From Prevotella sp. P5-92 (GTDB lineage: Bacteria > Bacteroidota > Bacteroidia > Bacteroidales > Bacteroidaceae), in the NCBI RefSeq assembly GCF_002251245.1, contig NZ_NPJG01000018.1:1-64000 (forward strand): a stretch of DNA of 64,000 nucleotides, given 5' to 3'. The position numbers and the translations under genes were made by a program. The notes under the pieces are model-generated. The model was not told where the DNA came from. It did no database searches and saw only the letters and a list, made by a program, of their open reading frames with translations. Shown here piece after piece: positions 54,701 to 63,944 of this stretch; positions within the stretch are counted from its first letter, which is position 1, and each line of letters starts with the position of its first letter.

Positions 54701-56248
54701 AATAGAGTCGATGGCGGGGTTTGTCACCTGTGCAAACTGCTGGCGGAAGTAGTTGAAGAAGATCTGCGGCTTGTCTGAAAGCACGGCAAGCGGAGTGTCG
54801 TTACCCATGGCGGCGGTAGGCTCCATGCCTTTCGTGGCCATCGGTGCTATTGTGCCATCGACATCTTCCTCGCCATAGCCAAACAAAATCTCGTGCTGCA
54901 GCAGGTTGTCAACGCTGTTCTCCACCTTACGTCCGCTCTTGAGTTTCTCGAGCTGTATGCGGTTGGTGGAAAGCCACTGACGATAAGGATGGTCGGCGGC
55001 AAGGCGCTCCTTGATCTCTCCGTCGTAGTAGATCTTGCCTTCCTGAGTGTCGATGAGCAGGATCTTACCAGGTTGCAGACGACCCTTCTCGGCTATCTCT
55101 GTCGGGTCGAAGTCCATCACGCCCACTTCTGACGCAACCACCATAGTGTCGTTCTTGGTGATGGTATAGCGTGCGGGACGCAGACCATTGCGGTCGAGCA
55201 TACCGCCAGCGAAGCGGCCGTCGCTGAAGAGAAGAGCAGCAGGGCCGTCCCATGGCTCCATCAGGATGGAGTGGTACTCGTAGAACGCCTTGAGGTCTTC
55301 CGAAATGGGGTTTTTGTCGTTGAAGCTCTCTGGCACCATGACGCTCATAGCATGAGGCAGCGACAGTCCGCTCATGACAAAGAACTCAAACACGTTGTCG
55401 AGCGAAGCCGAGTCAGACATGTTGGGCTGTACGATAGGCGAGATCTGCTTGATGTCGCCGAGAGCCTGCGAGTTAAGCACGCTCTCACGTGCCTGCATCC
55501 AGCCACGATTGCCTCTGATGGTGTTTATCTCGCCATTGTGGGCAAGGAGGCGGAACGGCTGTGCCAAGCTCCATGTGGGGAAGGTGTTGGTTGAGAAACG
55601 GCTGTGTACTAGTGCCAGACCGCTTGTGAAATAGTTGTTTGTCAGGTCGGGATAATACTGTCTTACCTGCAGCGAGGTGAGCATTCCCTTATATACGATA
55701 TTCTTTGACGATAGCGAGCAGATATAGAAGTCCTTGTCCTTCACTCGCTTCTCTATCTTCTTCCTTATTATATATAAGGTGCGCTCGAAGGTAGGCACTT
55801 TGTCATCGGTCACGCCCGTCACAAACACCTGCTTGATGGCTGGCTCTGTAGTGTGTGCAGCGTCGCCGAGGCAGTCAGGATTTGTAGGCACGTTGCGCAG
55901 ATGCATGAGCGAGAGTCCCTCGCGCTCAATTTCCTCGATCATTATCGAGAGGATGTCGCTCTGTGCCTTCTCGTCCTTGGGAAGGAAGACAAGTCCAGTA
56001 CCATATTTTCCCTTCTCGGGCACGGGAATACCTTGGAGAAGAATAAACTCATGGGGTATCTGAAGCATGATACCCGCGCCGTCGCCGGTTCTGCCGTCAG
56101 CACCTTCTGCACCACGATGGCGCATGTTTTCAAGTACTTTTAGCGCATTGTCAACCAGCTCGTGGCTTTTGTTACCGTGGATGTTTACCACCATACCGAC
56201 ACCGCACGCATCGTGCTCGTATTCGGCATTATACAATCCATTTGCCAT
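51779..56248 (-). CDS. gltB: Glutamate synthase large subunit
   Basis: The 1489 residues start with a 14-residue propeptide before the Ntn nucleophile Cys15 (HDACGVGMV). The glutaminase domain (about 15-430) is followed by the central and FMN domains. The Fe-S segment CVMMRKCNLNTCPLGV and the GXGXG C-terminal beta-helix end the chain. The length fits the alpha subunit. The promoter box is at 56301-56308. Confidence 0.97.
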   Translation of the reverse strand: MANGLYNAEYEHDACGVGMVVNIHGNKSHELVDNALKVLENMRHRGAEGADGRTGDGAGIMLQIPHEFILLQGIPVPEKGKYGTGLVFLPKDEKAQSDILSIMIEEIEREGLSLMHLRNVPTNPDCLGDAAHTTEPAIKQVFVTGVTDDKVPTFERTLYIIRKKIEKRVKDKDFYICSLSSKNIVYKGMLTSLQVRQYYPDLTNNYFTSGLALVHSRFSTNTFPTWSLAQPFRLLAHNGEINTIRGNRGWMQARESVLNSQALGDIKQISPIVQPNMSDSASLDNVFEFFVMSGLSLPHAMSVMVPESFNDKNPISEDLKAFYEYHSILMEPWDGPAALLFSDGRFAGGMLDRNGLRPARYTITKNDTMVVASEVGVMDFDPTEIAEKGRLQPGKILLIDTQEGKIYYDGEIKERLAADHPYRQWLSTNRIQLEKLKSGRKVENSVDNLLQHEILFGYGEEDVDGTIAPMATKGMEPTAAMGNDTPLAVLSDKPQIFFNYFRQQFAQVTNPAIDSIREELVMSLTEYIGRVGSGILSPDETNCKMVRLPHPILNNTQLDILCNIRYKGFNTVKLPILFECAKGEEGLRDALDQLCKDAERSVDDGYNYIILSDRDVNETHAAIPSLLAVSAVHHYLISVGKRVQTALIVESGEIRETMHAALLLGYGASALCPYMTFAILDDLVKRHKIQEDYATAEANYIKAVKKGLFKIMAKMGISTIRSYRGAKIFESIGLSESLLKNYFGTNVSTIGGIGLKEIAKDAIRMHDEAFSKNMQSDFLPNLGQFHYRKDGIKHAWNPETIATLQLATRTGNYAKFKQYSKLVDEKDAPIFIRDFLDFKKNPIPVDQVEPVENIVKHFVVGAMSFGALSIEAHEAICLAMNKIGGRSNTGEGGEDNARFHAFVDGVSLSSKTKQIASGRFGVTTEYLVNAEEIQIKVAQGAKPGEGGQLPGFKVNEIIAKTRHSIPGISLISPPPHHDIYSIEDLAQLIFDLKNVNPKAAVSVKLVAESGVGTIAAGVAKAKADLIVISGAEGGTGASPASSMRFAGISPEIGLSETQQTLVKNGLRGHVRVQVDGQLKTGRDIVLMALLGAEEYGFGTAALIVLGCVMMRKCNLNTCPLGVTSQDPELRKHFIGKSDYLVNYFTFLAQEVREYLAEMGFTKLEDIVGHTELIEKKKPTSEKTATLDFTRLLNKEANTCSLYHTINQPHDLDNVLDQQIIRAAQRSIADKEEVNLDYAIKNTDRAVGTMLSGMIAERYGEDALPTDTINVRFKGSAGQSFGAFLVKGVNFKLEGETNDYFGKGLSGGRIAILPPTRSNFSAEDNIIAGNTGLYGATSGELYINGKVGERFGVRNSGAIAVIEGAGDHCCEYMTGGRVVVLGETGRNFAAGMSGGVAYVWDKNHNFDYFCNMDMVEINLVEDSSYRKELHELIRQHYLYTGSKLARTMLDDWNHYVEDFIQVVPIEYKRVLQEEQVKKLQQKIADMQRDY

Positions 56249-56300
56249 ATTTTAGTTGCATTAAGTTAAATTAAATCCTGTTTTACTTACATTTTGCGTG

Positions 56301-56308
56301 CAAAATTA
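56301..56308 (-). promoter_or_regulatory. Bacteroidetes -7 element for gltBD
   Basis: The minus strand reads TAATTTTG, 53 bp upstream of the gltB start. Confidence 0.55.
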
Positions 56309-56631
56309 CTATATTTCTGTCTAAATGACATTCTTTTTATGCTCTTTGTGTTTAGAAAATGCTGACTTATTACAATAGGAAAGAAAAAGAAGTGCTACTT
56401 TGTACAAAGTGAAAGTAAAAGGCATAAATTACTAACATTTTATTATATGGATAAAAATACATGGTATTCCTTGATATAAAACAACCCAAAGGAGGTGCTG
56501 CCATTACTTCTTTGCCTTCTTTTTTCGCTTTGCTCGGGGAAACCTCTTACTTAATGTCGTTGATTTGCGAACTCGGAGTTAAATATGCCTAAAAATGCGG
56601 ATGTAATAAACGATAATTGCAGAATAAGTAA
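56309..56631. other. Noncoding gap between gltB and GT2 gene
   Basis: This stretch is AT-rich and has no credible open frame or RNA gene. A short palindrome CTTTGTACAAAG is visible near 56399-56410; its meaning is not known. Confidence 0.5.
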
Positions 56632-56639
56632 TATATTTG
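56632..56639 (+). promoter_or_regulatory. Bacteroidetes -7 element for GT2 gene
   Basis: TATATTTG matches TAnnTTTG, 78 bp before the ATG at 56717. Confidence 0.45.
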
Positions 56640-56716
56640 CAATGCTTTATGGATAGGCATGGAATGTCCAAACAGCTTGTGATATGTAATTTTTTAGATT
56701 CTTGACTATTGCGTTT

Positions 56717-57745
56717 ATGGTTTCAATACTAGTTCCTGTATATGGGGTGGAGAAGTACATAGAGAAATGTGCCGTGTCCTTGTTCGAACAGACATGCAAT
56801 GACATCGAATATGTCTTTGTCGATGATTGTTCGCCTGACAATAGTATAGGAATCCTGGAGGAAGTAAGGAAGAGATACCCTGAGAGAGACAAGGTGAAAA
56901 TCATAAGACACGACAGAAACCGGGGGTTGGCGGCTGCCAGAAAGACGGCGCTGATGGCTTCCGTTGGCGACTACGTGATACATGTGGATAGCGACGACTG
57001 GGTGAGTCCCGACATGGTGGCGACACTGGCCGAACAGGCTATGAAGACGGGCGCCGACTTGGTGGATGGAAATTATTATCATGCCACCGACAGTCGTGTG
57101 GCAAAGGAATTCAGACATTTCGAGGGCAGAACGGAGATAAATATCAAACTGCTGGTTAGTTCGTCAGAACTTGTCGATAACCGTATCTGGGGACGGCTGA
57201 TGAGAAGGAGTCTTATCGTCGATAATGCCATATTCCATCAGGAAGGTGTAGATTATGCAGAGGACTTTTCGGTTGTACCGCAGGTGTTGTATCTGGCTAA
57301 GCGCGCGGCAGTGGATGCTTATGTGTATTACTACAGGGTTGATAATGCCAATAGCTATACGCATAGCATCAGCGACAAGAATCTTGTCTCGCTGATGAAA
57401 GCTCACACGATGGTGTATGACTTCTTCCGTTCCACAGCCGACTTCAATTCGTATAAGACCGACCTGGCTTTCGGCATCGAGAACGTGTTTAAGACGGCGG
57501 TGCTGAACAAACGCGAGCCGTCGTCGCTCATCGACTATCTACCCGCTGACTACGACTGCAGCCCGTTTTCCATTTACCACAAACTCATCTTCTCGCGAGA
57601 TGCGTCTGTCCGCTCCATGGGCATGATATATTATAAGGTGGTGAAGACATTAAGATACCGACCCTTGCTACTGCTCAACAAAGTTGTCGCTCTTGGCACA
57701 CGCTGGTGGAACAGAAAAGGCGCTGGGGGAACAGATAAAAAATAA
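56717..57745 (+). CDS. Family 2 glycosyltransferase
   Basis: The protein has 342 residues from the ATG at 56717; a TTG at 56702 is less likely. It is a GT-A fold: VSILVPVYGVEKYIEKC at the start, VFVDDCSPDNS for nucleotide binding, and HVDSDDWVSPD with the DxD metal motif. The C-terminal half varies between members and gives no acceptor information. It is a single gene with no polysaccharide cluster around it, so the target glycan is unknown. A weak stem (GGGAT with ATCCC) follows the stop. Confidence 0.92.
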   Translation: MVSILVPVYGVEKYIEKCAVSLFEQTCNDIEYVFVDDCSPDNSIGILEEVRKRYPERDKVKIIRHDRNRGLAAARKTALMASVGDYVIHVDSDDWVSPDMVATLAEQAMKTGADLVDGNYYHATDSRVAKEFRHFEGRTEINIKLLVSSSELVDNRIWGRLMRRSLIVDNAIFHQEGVDYAEDFSVVPQVLYLAKRAAVDAYVYYYRVDNANSYTHSISDKNLVSLMKAHTMVYDFFRSTADFNSYKTDLAFGIENVFKTAVLNKREPSSLIDYLPADYDCSPFSIYHKLIFSRDASVRSMGMIYYKVVKTLRYRPLLLLNKVVALGTRWWNRKGAGGTDKK

Positions 57746-57938
57746 GGGATCCGCATGCATCGCTGCCACGAATCCCCGGGGTAATTTAGATATGGTAAGA
57801 GGTCGTATATACGAAACGATATGCATTGTTGGTGTTGAATAGCGGCGCAAAATTAAAGAAAAATACCGATAAAATCGAGAAAAATGTGCAAAAATACGGT
57901 CAATGAAACAAATTCTATTCTTTTAGATACATTTACCC

Positions 57939-57969
57939 TTTGGCAACATTTAAATAATTGTTAACTTTG
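57939..57969 (+). promoter_or_regulatory. Full Bacteroidetes promoter for SGNH/GH97 pair
   Basis: TTTG at 57939-57942 and TAACTTTG at 57962-57969 are separated by exactly 19 bp. The leader to the ATG at 57995 is about 20 nt. Confidence 0.8.
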
Positions 57970-57994
57970 CAAAAATTATTAATCCAAGACAGAT

Positions 57995-59218
57995 ATGAAA
58001 CAGTTGTTTATTTTGGCGATTGCACTAATGATGACAGTCGCAGCACAAGCAAAAGGAGAGAAGACAAACGGACAATGGGTGGCTACATGGGCTACCGCAA
58101 CCGAGTTTACAGGCAAGGGCGACATGCCGAAGAGCGGCACCTTGACCGAGAAGGCTATCAGGCAGATAGTTCACGTCTCGATAGGCGGACAGACCATGCG
58201 CCTGCATCTCTCAAACGAGTATAGCAAGGAGCCAGTAGAGATAAAGTCGATCTTCGTGGCTGATATCGTGGAGGGAAAACCAACAGAAGACATCGGTATC
58301 GACATCCTGTCAAAGACGGCCCGTTACCTCACCTTCGGCGGCAAGAAGGCTATAACCATCGAGGGCGGAAAGACTGCCGTCAGCGATGCTCTCGCTTACA
58401 ACCTCAAGCCTCTGCAACGTCTTGCCATCACCATCAGCTATGGTAACACGCCGGTAAATGCCACCAGCCACCGCGGTTCGCGCACCACTTCTTATATAAT
58501 AAAAGGTGAAGCTAAGCCAAAGACACAGTTCGTGGACATCGAACGTGAAGACCATTGGTATAATATCGCCACCATCGACGTGATTTCTGACAATGCCAAT
58601 GCCGTAGCATGTATAGGCAACTCCATCACTGACGGACGTGGCACCACGACCAACCTGCAGAACCGTTGGACCGACTTCTTTGCTGAAGGTGTGGCTGAGA
58701 ACAATGTGGCTGTACTCAACCTCGGCATCGGCGGCAACAGCGTCTTCTATGGCGGACTGAGCGACCCCGCCGTGAAACGTTACGACCGCGACTGTCTCGA
58801 ACAGGATGGCGTGAAGAGCGTAATTGTGTTTGAGGGCGTCAACGACCTCGGCGGCATCAATGGCGACGCTGAGGCTCGAGCAAAGAAGATAATTGAGTGC
58901 TACAAGGAGTTTATACGTAAGGCGCACGACCGTGGCATGAAGATCTACGGAGCTACGATCACCCCGTTCCTTGGCAGCTTCTATGACGACAAAGGCTACT
59001 TCCGCGAGGCTGCCCGACAGACTCTCAACAAGTGGATACGTGAGAGCGGGGAGTTTGACGGAGTAATCGACTTCGACAGCGTCATACGCGACCCAGCTTG
59101 CCCGTCAAAGATGAACCCAGCATTCCATTGCGGCGACTGGTTGCACCCTAATCCTGCCGGATATGAGGCAATGGGACGCTTTGCAGCTAATCAGCTGAAA
59201 GCATTGCAAGGACTGTAA
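57995..59218 (+). CDS. Secreted SGNH/GDSL-family hydrolase
   Basis: The 407 residues begin with a signal peptide (cut near AQAK, about 20) and an N-terminal beta-sandwich-like part (30-180). The catalytic domain has block I as GNSITDG (Ser210), block II as GIGGN, block III as EGVNDLG (Asn283), and block V as DWLHPNP (Asp381, His384). Block I has Asn in place of the usual Asp. It probably removes acyl groups from a glycan. It precedes a GH97 gene by 51 bp, so an esterase acting with a glycosidase is a fair inference. Confidence 0.9.
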   Translation: MKQLFILAIALMMTVAAQAKGEKTNGQWVATWATATEFTGKGDMPKSGTLTEKAIRQIVHVSIGGQTMRLHLSNEYSKEPVEIKSIFVADIVEGKPTEDIGIDILSKTARYLTFGGKKAITIEGGKTAVSDALAYNLKPLQRLAITISYGNTPVNATSHRGSRTTSYIIKGEAKPKTQFVDIEREDHWYNIATIDVISDNANAVACIGNSITDGRGTTTNLQNRWTDFFAEGVAENNVAVLNLGIGGNSVFYGGLSDPAVKRYDRDCLEQDGVKSVIVFEGVNDLGGINGDAEARAKKIIECYKEFIRKAHDRGMKIYGATITPFLGSFYDDKGYFREAARQTLNKWIRESGEFDGVIDFDSVIRDPACPSKMNPAFHCGDWLHPNPAGYEAMGRFAANQLKALQGL

Positions 59219-59269
59219 AGGGAAAGACAAATCTTATAGACTAACATCATAACAAAAAAAATAAGAAAC

Positions 59270-61231
59270 ATGAAACTGATATTTCTTGCCTTGGCGATGA
59301 CAATGGGCGTCGCCATGGCAAACGCAAAAGACGTAAAGGTGACATCGCCCGACGGACGTGTCGTGGTCACCATAAGCGACAACGGTGGCCGCGTCACCTA
59401 TTCCGCCACACTCGACGGGAAAGACATGCTCGTCAACTCGGCGCTCGGACTAAAGACTAATATCGGCGACTTCACCCGCCAGCTCACCATCACAGCCTGC
59501 GAGGAGAAGAAAGTGGATCACGCTTATCAGATGACTCGCACAAAGGCTTCGTCGGCTCATTATGTGGCAAACCAGGCCGTCGTGACGCTCGTCAATGCCG
59601 ATGGCTACCGCATGGACCTGACGATGAACGTGTCTGACCGCGACATAGCTTATCGCTATTCATTGCCACGAGGTAAGGACAACAATCCCAAGTGTGCCGT
59701 CATCTATAGCGAGGCGTCGAGCTTCAACTTCCCACAGCACACCACCACCTTTATCTGTCCGCAGAGCAAGACCATGGCGGGGTGGGAGAGAACAAAACCC
59801 TCGTATGAGGAGGAGTACAAGGCTGACGCACCGATGACCGACAAATCGGCATTCGGCGAAGGATATACTCTGCCTTGCCTCTATCACGTGGGCAACGACG
59901 GATGGGTGCTCGTCGGCGAGACGGGAGTGGGCAGCAACTATGCAGCATCTCATCTCAGCGACTATGATCCGCAAACGGGTTATACCATCACGTTCCCGAA
60001 TCCTACCGAACTCAATGGTATGGGCAGCCAGTATGCTGCCATCCCCCTACCAGGAAACACACCGTGGCGCACCATCACCCTCGGTTCCACACTGCAACCA
60101 ATAGTCGAGACCACCATTCCATACGACCTTGTGGAACCGCTTTATCAGCCGTCTATCAACTATAAGCCAGGACGTTATACCTGGAGCTGGCTCGTATGGC
60201 AAGACTCGTCAATCAACTACGACGATCAGACGAAGTTTATCGACCTCTCGGCTGAGATGGGCTTTGAATACTGCCTTGTCGATAACTGGTGGGACACACA
60301 GATAGGACGCGAACGCATCGAGGAGTTGTCGCGATATGCTCAGAGCAAGGGCGTGCGACTCATGCTGTGGTATAGCTCTAACGGATACTGGAACGATGCT
60401 CCACAAGGACCGCGCGACTGTATGAATACAGCCTATGCTCGTCATCGCGAGATGAAATGGATGAAGGACAACAATATCGCAGGAATAAAGGTTGACTTCT
60501 TCGGCAGCGACAAACAAGAGATGATGAAACTCTACGAAGACATCCTCGTCGATGCCAATCAGTATGGACTTCAAGTGGTGTTCCATGGTTGTACCATTCC
60601 GCGCGGATGGGAACGTATGTATCCCAACTACGTGGCGTCTGAAGCGTTGCTCGCCTCTGAGAATATCCGCTTCTCTGAATACCACGCAAAGCAAGAGGGA
60701 TTCCAACTTACCATGCATCCGTTCTCGCGCAATGCTCTCGGAGCCGCCGACTGGGGTGGTGTGATCATGAACCGCCATATGAGCCAGGACAACAAGAGCG
60801 GACATCCACGCTATTCTTCCGACATCTTCGAACTTGCCTCGGCCATCGTCATCCAGACAAGTGTCAACTGTGTGGCAATGTGTCCGAATAACCTCGATGA
60901 AATGGAGGATTTTCAGCTTGAATTCCTCACTAAGCTCCCTACAACATGGGATGAGACACGCTATATCGACGGCTATCCTACACGCTACGCTGTGTTGGCT
61001 CGTCGCACTGGCAACGACTGGTATGTGGCTGGACTCAACGGTACCGACAAGCCAATGACTCTCAACCTCAACCTTCCTATGTTAGCCGGCAAGACAGCAA
61101 ACCTCTATATCGACAATCCGCGCAAGAAGGGCGAGATAGTGCCTACGTCGGTCATGAAACCAATAAAGGTGGGTAAAGACGGCATGGCCAAGGTCACCAT
61201 TCAGCCTATGGGCGGTATGATAATTAAATAA
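59270..61231 (+). CDS. Glycoside hydrolase family 97, retaining type
   Basis: The 653-residue protein has a signal peptide (cut near ANAK, about 20), the GH97 N-terminal beta-sandwich, and a TIM barrel with YCLVDNWWDTQ, RLMLWYSSNG and GIKVDFFGSD. The Asp (409) in VDFFGSD fits the nucleophile of the retaining, alpha-galactosidase-type GH97 branch; inverting members use glutamates instead. A Glu in ASEALLASEN (458 or 464) would be the acid/base. The exact substrate is not certain. A terminator follows. Confidence 0.92.
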   Translation: MKLIFLALAMTMGVAMANAKDVKVTSPDGRVVVTISDNGGRVTYSATLDGKDMLVNSALGLKTNIGDFTRQLTITACEEKKVDHAYQMTRTKASSAHYVANQAVVTLVNADGYRMDLTMNVSDRDIAYRYSLPRGKDNNPKCAVIYSEASSFNFPQHTTTFICPQSKTMAGWERTKPSYEEEYKADAPMTDKSAFGEGYTLPCLYHVGNDGWVLVGETGVGSNYAASHLSDYDPQTGYTITFPNPTELNGMGSQYAAIPLPGNTPWRTITLGSTLQPIVETTIPYDLVEPLYQPSINYKPGRYTWSWLVWQDSSINYDDQTKFIDLSAEMGFEYCLVDNWWDTQIGRERIEELSRYAQSKGVRLMLWYSSNGYWNDAPQGPRDCMNTAYARHREMKWMKDNNIAGIKVDFFGSDKQEMMKLYEDILVDANQYGLQVVFHGCTIPRGWERMYPNYVASEALLASENIRFSEYHAKQEGFQLTMHPFSRNALGAADWGGVIMNRHMSQDNKSGHPRYSSDIFELASAIVIQTSVNCVAMCPNNLDEMEDFQLEFLTKLPTTWDETRYIDGYPTRYAVLARRTGNDWYVAGLNGTDKPMTLNLNLPMLAGKTANLYIDNPRKKGEIVPTSVMKPIKVGKDGMAKVTIQPMGGMIIK

Positions 61232-61293
61232 ATAATGATAGGACGATAGATCAGTTTGCAATATGTATTATAGGATACAAATTGTATGATATC

Positions 61294-61328
61294 AAAAAGG
61301 TGGGGAAATGCGCTTCCCCACCTTTTTT
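61294..61328. terminator. Strong bidirectional terminator between GH97 and GH2
   Basis: A 14-bp perfect stem (core GGTGGGGAA with TTCCCCACC) is flanked by A-run and T-run on both sides (61294-61307 and 61314-61328). It serves the converging genes. Confidence 0.92.
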
Positions 61329-61348
61329 GATGCCCGTGATTTTATCCG

Positions 61349-63811
61349 TCACAATATCCGTCGAATCTTTATGCCGCATAGTAGGCGACCTTTTTTTATG
61401 TCGCCCGACATAATGATAATCTTGCCATTAGAGACCTTGATGAAACGGCGCTCGCGAGCGGCAATGCTGTATCGGTCGTCAGAGCCGCGGCCCAGCAAAT
61501 TGGCAAGTTGTCCCGATGGAATGGTCTTTTCTACGGTAAGCAGTTCCACTTCGTATTTCCCATTTACTACATCGAACACATATTCGTAACTGCTCTCGCG
61601 CCATGTTTGGAAGAGAGGATCGTCGGTGGTGAGTAATACCTCTGAAGTGTTGCTTTTTGTCTTTCCACCACGGAAGTTGCTGTCTGATAGCCATGTCACG
61701 CCCTCGTCGGAGGTGTAGTCGCAGTTGCTACCTACGTTTATTGATAGTTCCTCGCCCGTTGCTATGTTGGGCATAGGCAATATGGATATTGTGGTGGCGT
61801 CATACGCATCCTTGCCTTTGTATGTTCCCTTTGCCATGATTGCCGAGATACCATCGGGCATGTCCACATTGAATGTGCAGTGATAGTTTTCTGTCTTTTG
61901 CCGTCCTACTGACACGCCATTGACCGTAAGTTCCACCTCGTCGCAGTTGGTGTATATCTTCACGGGATAGTCTGGGCCGTCAGCGGCTGTGAAGTTGTCG
62001 CGGTCGCGTGTGGCAATGTGTATGACAGGAATGTCGTCGCGCCAAGCTGCTTTGAAATAATATGCTACGTCTTTGGGCTGACGATTGTTGAAAAACACAC
62101 CTTTGTTGTTTACCCTTGGCATCGATTCCTGACGTGCAGCCACGTTGAAATCGATAAAATTCCAGTATGCGCCTCCCATAATGTACGGTGTCTGTTCAAT
62201 TACGGGCAGATAGTGTTCGATGTATTTTTGCTGATATTCCATCGAGAAGTCGAAGGCTTTCGGGTTGGCGGAATGTAGGCGGCGGTCGCTGCCCGCTCCC
62301 CATTCGCTTATCATAAACGGATGTTTAGGATAGCGCTCATGCTGGTCGGCGCACCACTCCTCGAATCCTTTCAGTTCACCCCAATACCATCCGTGATAGA
62401 GGTTCCATCCTGCCACGTCTTCCAGATCGAGTCCTATCTCGTTATACTCGTTGCTGGCGGCAAAGGCCATGACGCTTGTCCTGAGAGAGTCTTCCTCTTT
62501 CAGCTTCGCCTCCAGTCGTCGGGCGAGGGCGACAGTGCGGTCTCGGCATGGCTGGAAGTCGTCCTTGTCCTTTCCTGGTGCGGTAAGGAGTATCTCGTTC
62601 ATATATCCCCACGCAATAACCGACGGGTGGTTATAGTGCTGACGTATCATCTCCACGAGGTTTTGTTCGCAGTTGTCGTCATATCCTGGCGTGTCGGGCA
62701 CAAAGTTTACGATTGGAATCTCTTCCCATGCCATGATGCCCAGTCGGTCGCATTCGTCGAGCAGGGCGTCGTCTTGTGGATAGTGTGAAATGCGTATAAA
62801 GTTTGCGCCGAGGTCTTTCATCATCTGTATGTCGCGCCGATGGGCCTCGTCGTGAAGTGCCACACCATGAGGCCATTGGTCTTGGTGGCGGTTGAATCCG
62901 CGTAGTTTGTAAGGCTTCCCGTTGAGCGTGAATCCCTTGTCGGCGTCGAAATGCCACCATCTTAGTCCTGTCTTATGAGTCTGATGGTCTATCTCCACTT
63001 TCGTTTTCCTATCCACTATCGTTGTTTCCACCGTGTAGAGGTTAGGATTTTCAGGACTCCATAGTAGTGGGTTGTGTATCACGTTTGTGGTCACTACGGC
63101 ATCCTTCCGCTCTCCTGGTTTCAGCCTTAACCGTTTCTTGACAGTCTGCACCACAGCCCCGTTAGGAGCTGTCACCCGGCATGTCAGTTCGAGGTTCGCC
63201 TTTGTCGTAGCCTCGTTTATCAGTTTGCTTTTTACGCTTATCACTGCAGAGTCTTTGTTCACCTTTGGCGTAGAGATGTAAATGCCGTCTGCACCGTGGT
63301 CGGTGATGTCGAAATGCAGCAGCGGAGTTTCTATCAGCCATACGTCGCGATAGATGCCTCCCCAGAAAGTGAAGTCAGCAGATATCGGTGTCACGTCGTT
63401 TCTGCTGTTGTCAACGTCTATCTCTATGGTGTTTTCTGTTTTAAGATATGGAGTGACGTCGAGGGTAAATGCTGTATATCCACCAGCATGACTGCCTACC
63501 GTTGTCCCGTTGATGCTCACAGTGGCGTATTTGCTTGCCGCATCCACCTTCAGGTAGTATCGTTTGTCGCTACATACAGAGTCGAGCTTAAGTATGCGCT
63601 TATACGACGCCTTTCCCTGGTAATAGTTGCGGGAGTTGTAGGCGTCGTGGTTGTATGTGTGTGGCAGGTTCACCTGTGTCCATTCCTTGTCGTTTTGTTT
63701 CTTAAACGACCAATTGTCGTTGATGGTTGTCGCTTTTCGTTGTGCGAGGCATATGGATGCTCCTAATAACAGCAATGCCGTCAGCCAGTGTTGTAAGGAA
63801 GTCTGTTTCAT
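61349..63811 (-). CDS. Secreted glycoside hydrolase family 2 (beta-galactosidase-like)
   Basis: The protein has 820 residues from the ATG at 63811, where a Sec signal starts (MKQTSLQHWLTALLLLGAS). An in-frame ATG at 63874 would add 21 residues ahead of it. The sugar-binding N-terminal domain (WSFKKQNDKEWTQVNLPHTYN), an Ig-like domain and the barrel are clear. Catalytic Glu residues are read as acid/base in GYMNEIL and nucleophile in MISEWGAG. KLRGFNRHQDQ is typical of GH2. Together with the neighbouring SGNH and GH97 enzymes it suggests breakdown of a galactose-containing glycan, but the substrate is inferred. Confidence 0.93.
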   Translation of the reverse strand: MKQTSLQHWLTALLLLGASICLAQRKATTINDNWSFKKQNDKEWTQVNLPHTYNHDAYNSRNYYQGKASYKRILKLDSVCSDKRYYLKVDAASKYATVSINGTTVGSHAGGYTAFTLDVTPYLKTENTIEIDVDNSRNDVTPISADFTFWGGIYRDVWLIETPLLHFDITDHGADGIYISTPKVNKDSAVISVKSKLINEATTKANLELTCRVTAPNGAVVQTVKKRLRLKPGERKDAVVTTNVIHNPLLWSPENPNLYTVETTIVDRKTKVEIDHQTHKTGLRWWHFDADKGFTLNGKPYKLRGFNRHQDQWPHGVALHDEAHRRDIQMMKDLGANFIRISHYPQDDALLDECDRLGIMAWEEIPIVNFVPDTPGYDDNCEQNLVEMIRQHYNHPSVIAWGYMNEILLTAPGKDKDDFQPCRDRTVALARRLEAKLKEEDSLRTSVMAFAASNEYNEIGLDLEDVAGWNLYHGWYWGELKGFEEWCADQHERYPKHPFMISEWGAGSDRRLHSANPKAFDFSMEYQQKYIEHYLPVIEQTPYIMGGAYWNFIDFNVAARQESMPRVNNKGVFFNNRQPKDVAYYFKAAWRDDIPVIHIATRDRDNFTAADGPDYPVKIYTNCDEVELTVNGVSVGRQKTENYHCTFNVDMPDGISAIMAKGTYKGKDAYDATTISILPMPNIATGEELSINVGSNCDYTSDEGVTWLSDSNFRGGKTKSNTSEVLLTTDDPLFQTWRESSYEYVFDVVNGKYEVELLTVEKTIPSGQLANLLGRGSDDRYSIAARERRFIKVSNGKIIIMSGDIKKGRLLCGIKIRRIL

Positions 63812-63944
63812 GTAGTGTAATATCGTTATGATGCTTGTTTCATACTGTGGGATTTCGTATCGTCTCTTTTTCATGAAGTGAGGAATCGTATTGCCTCTCC
63901 CTTATTATTCCGTTATCAGTTAATCTCAGCAGTGTGTGTTGCTG

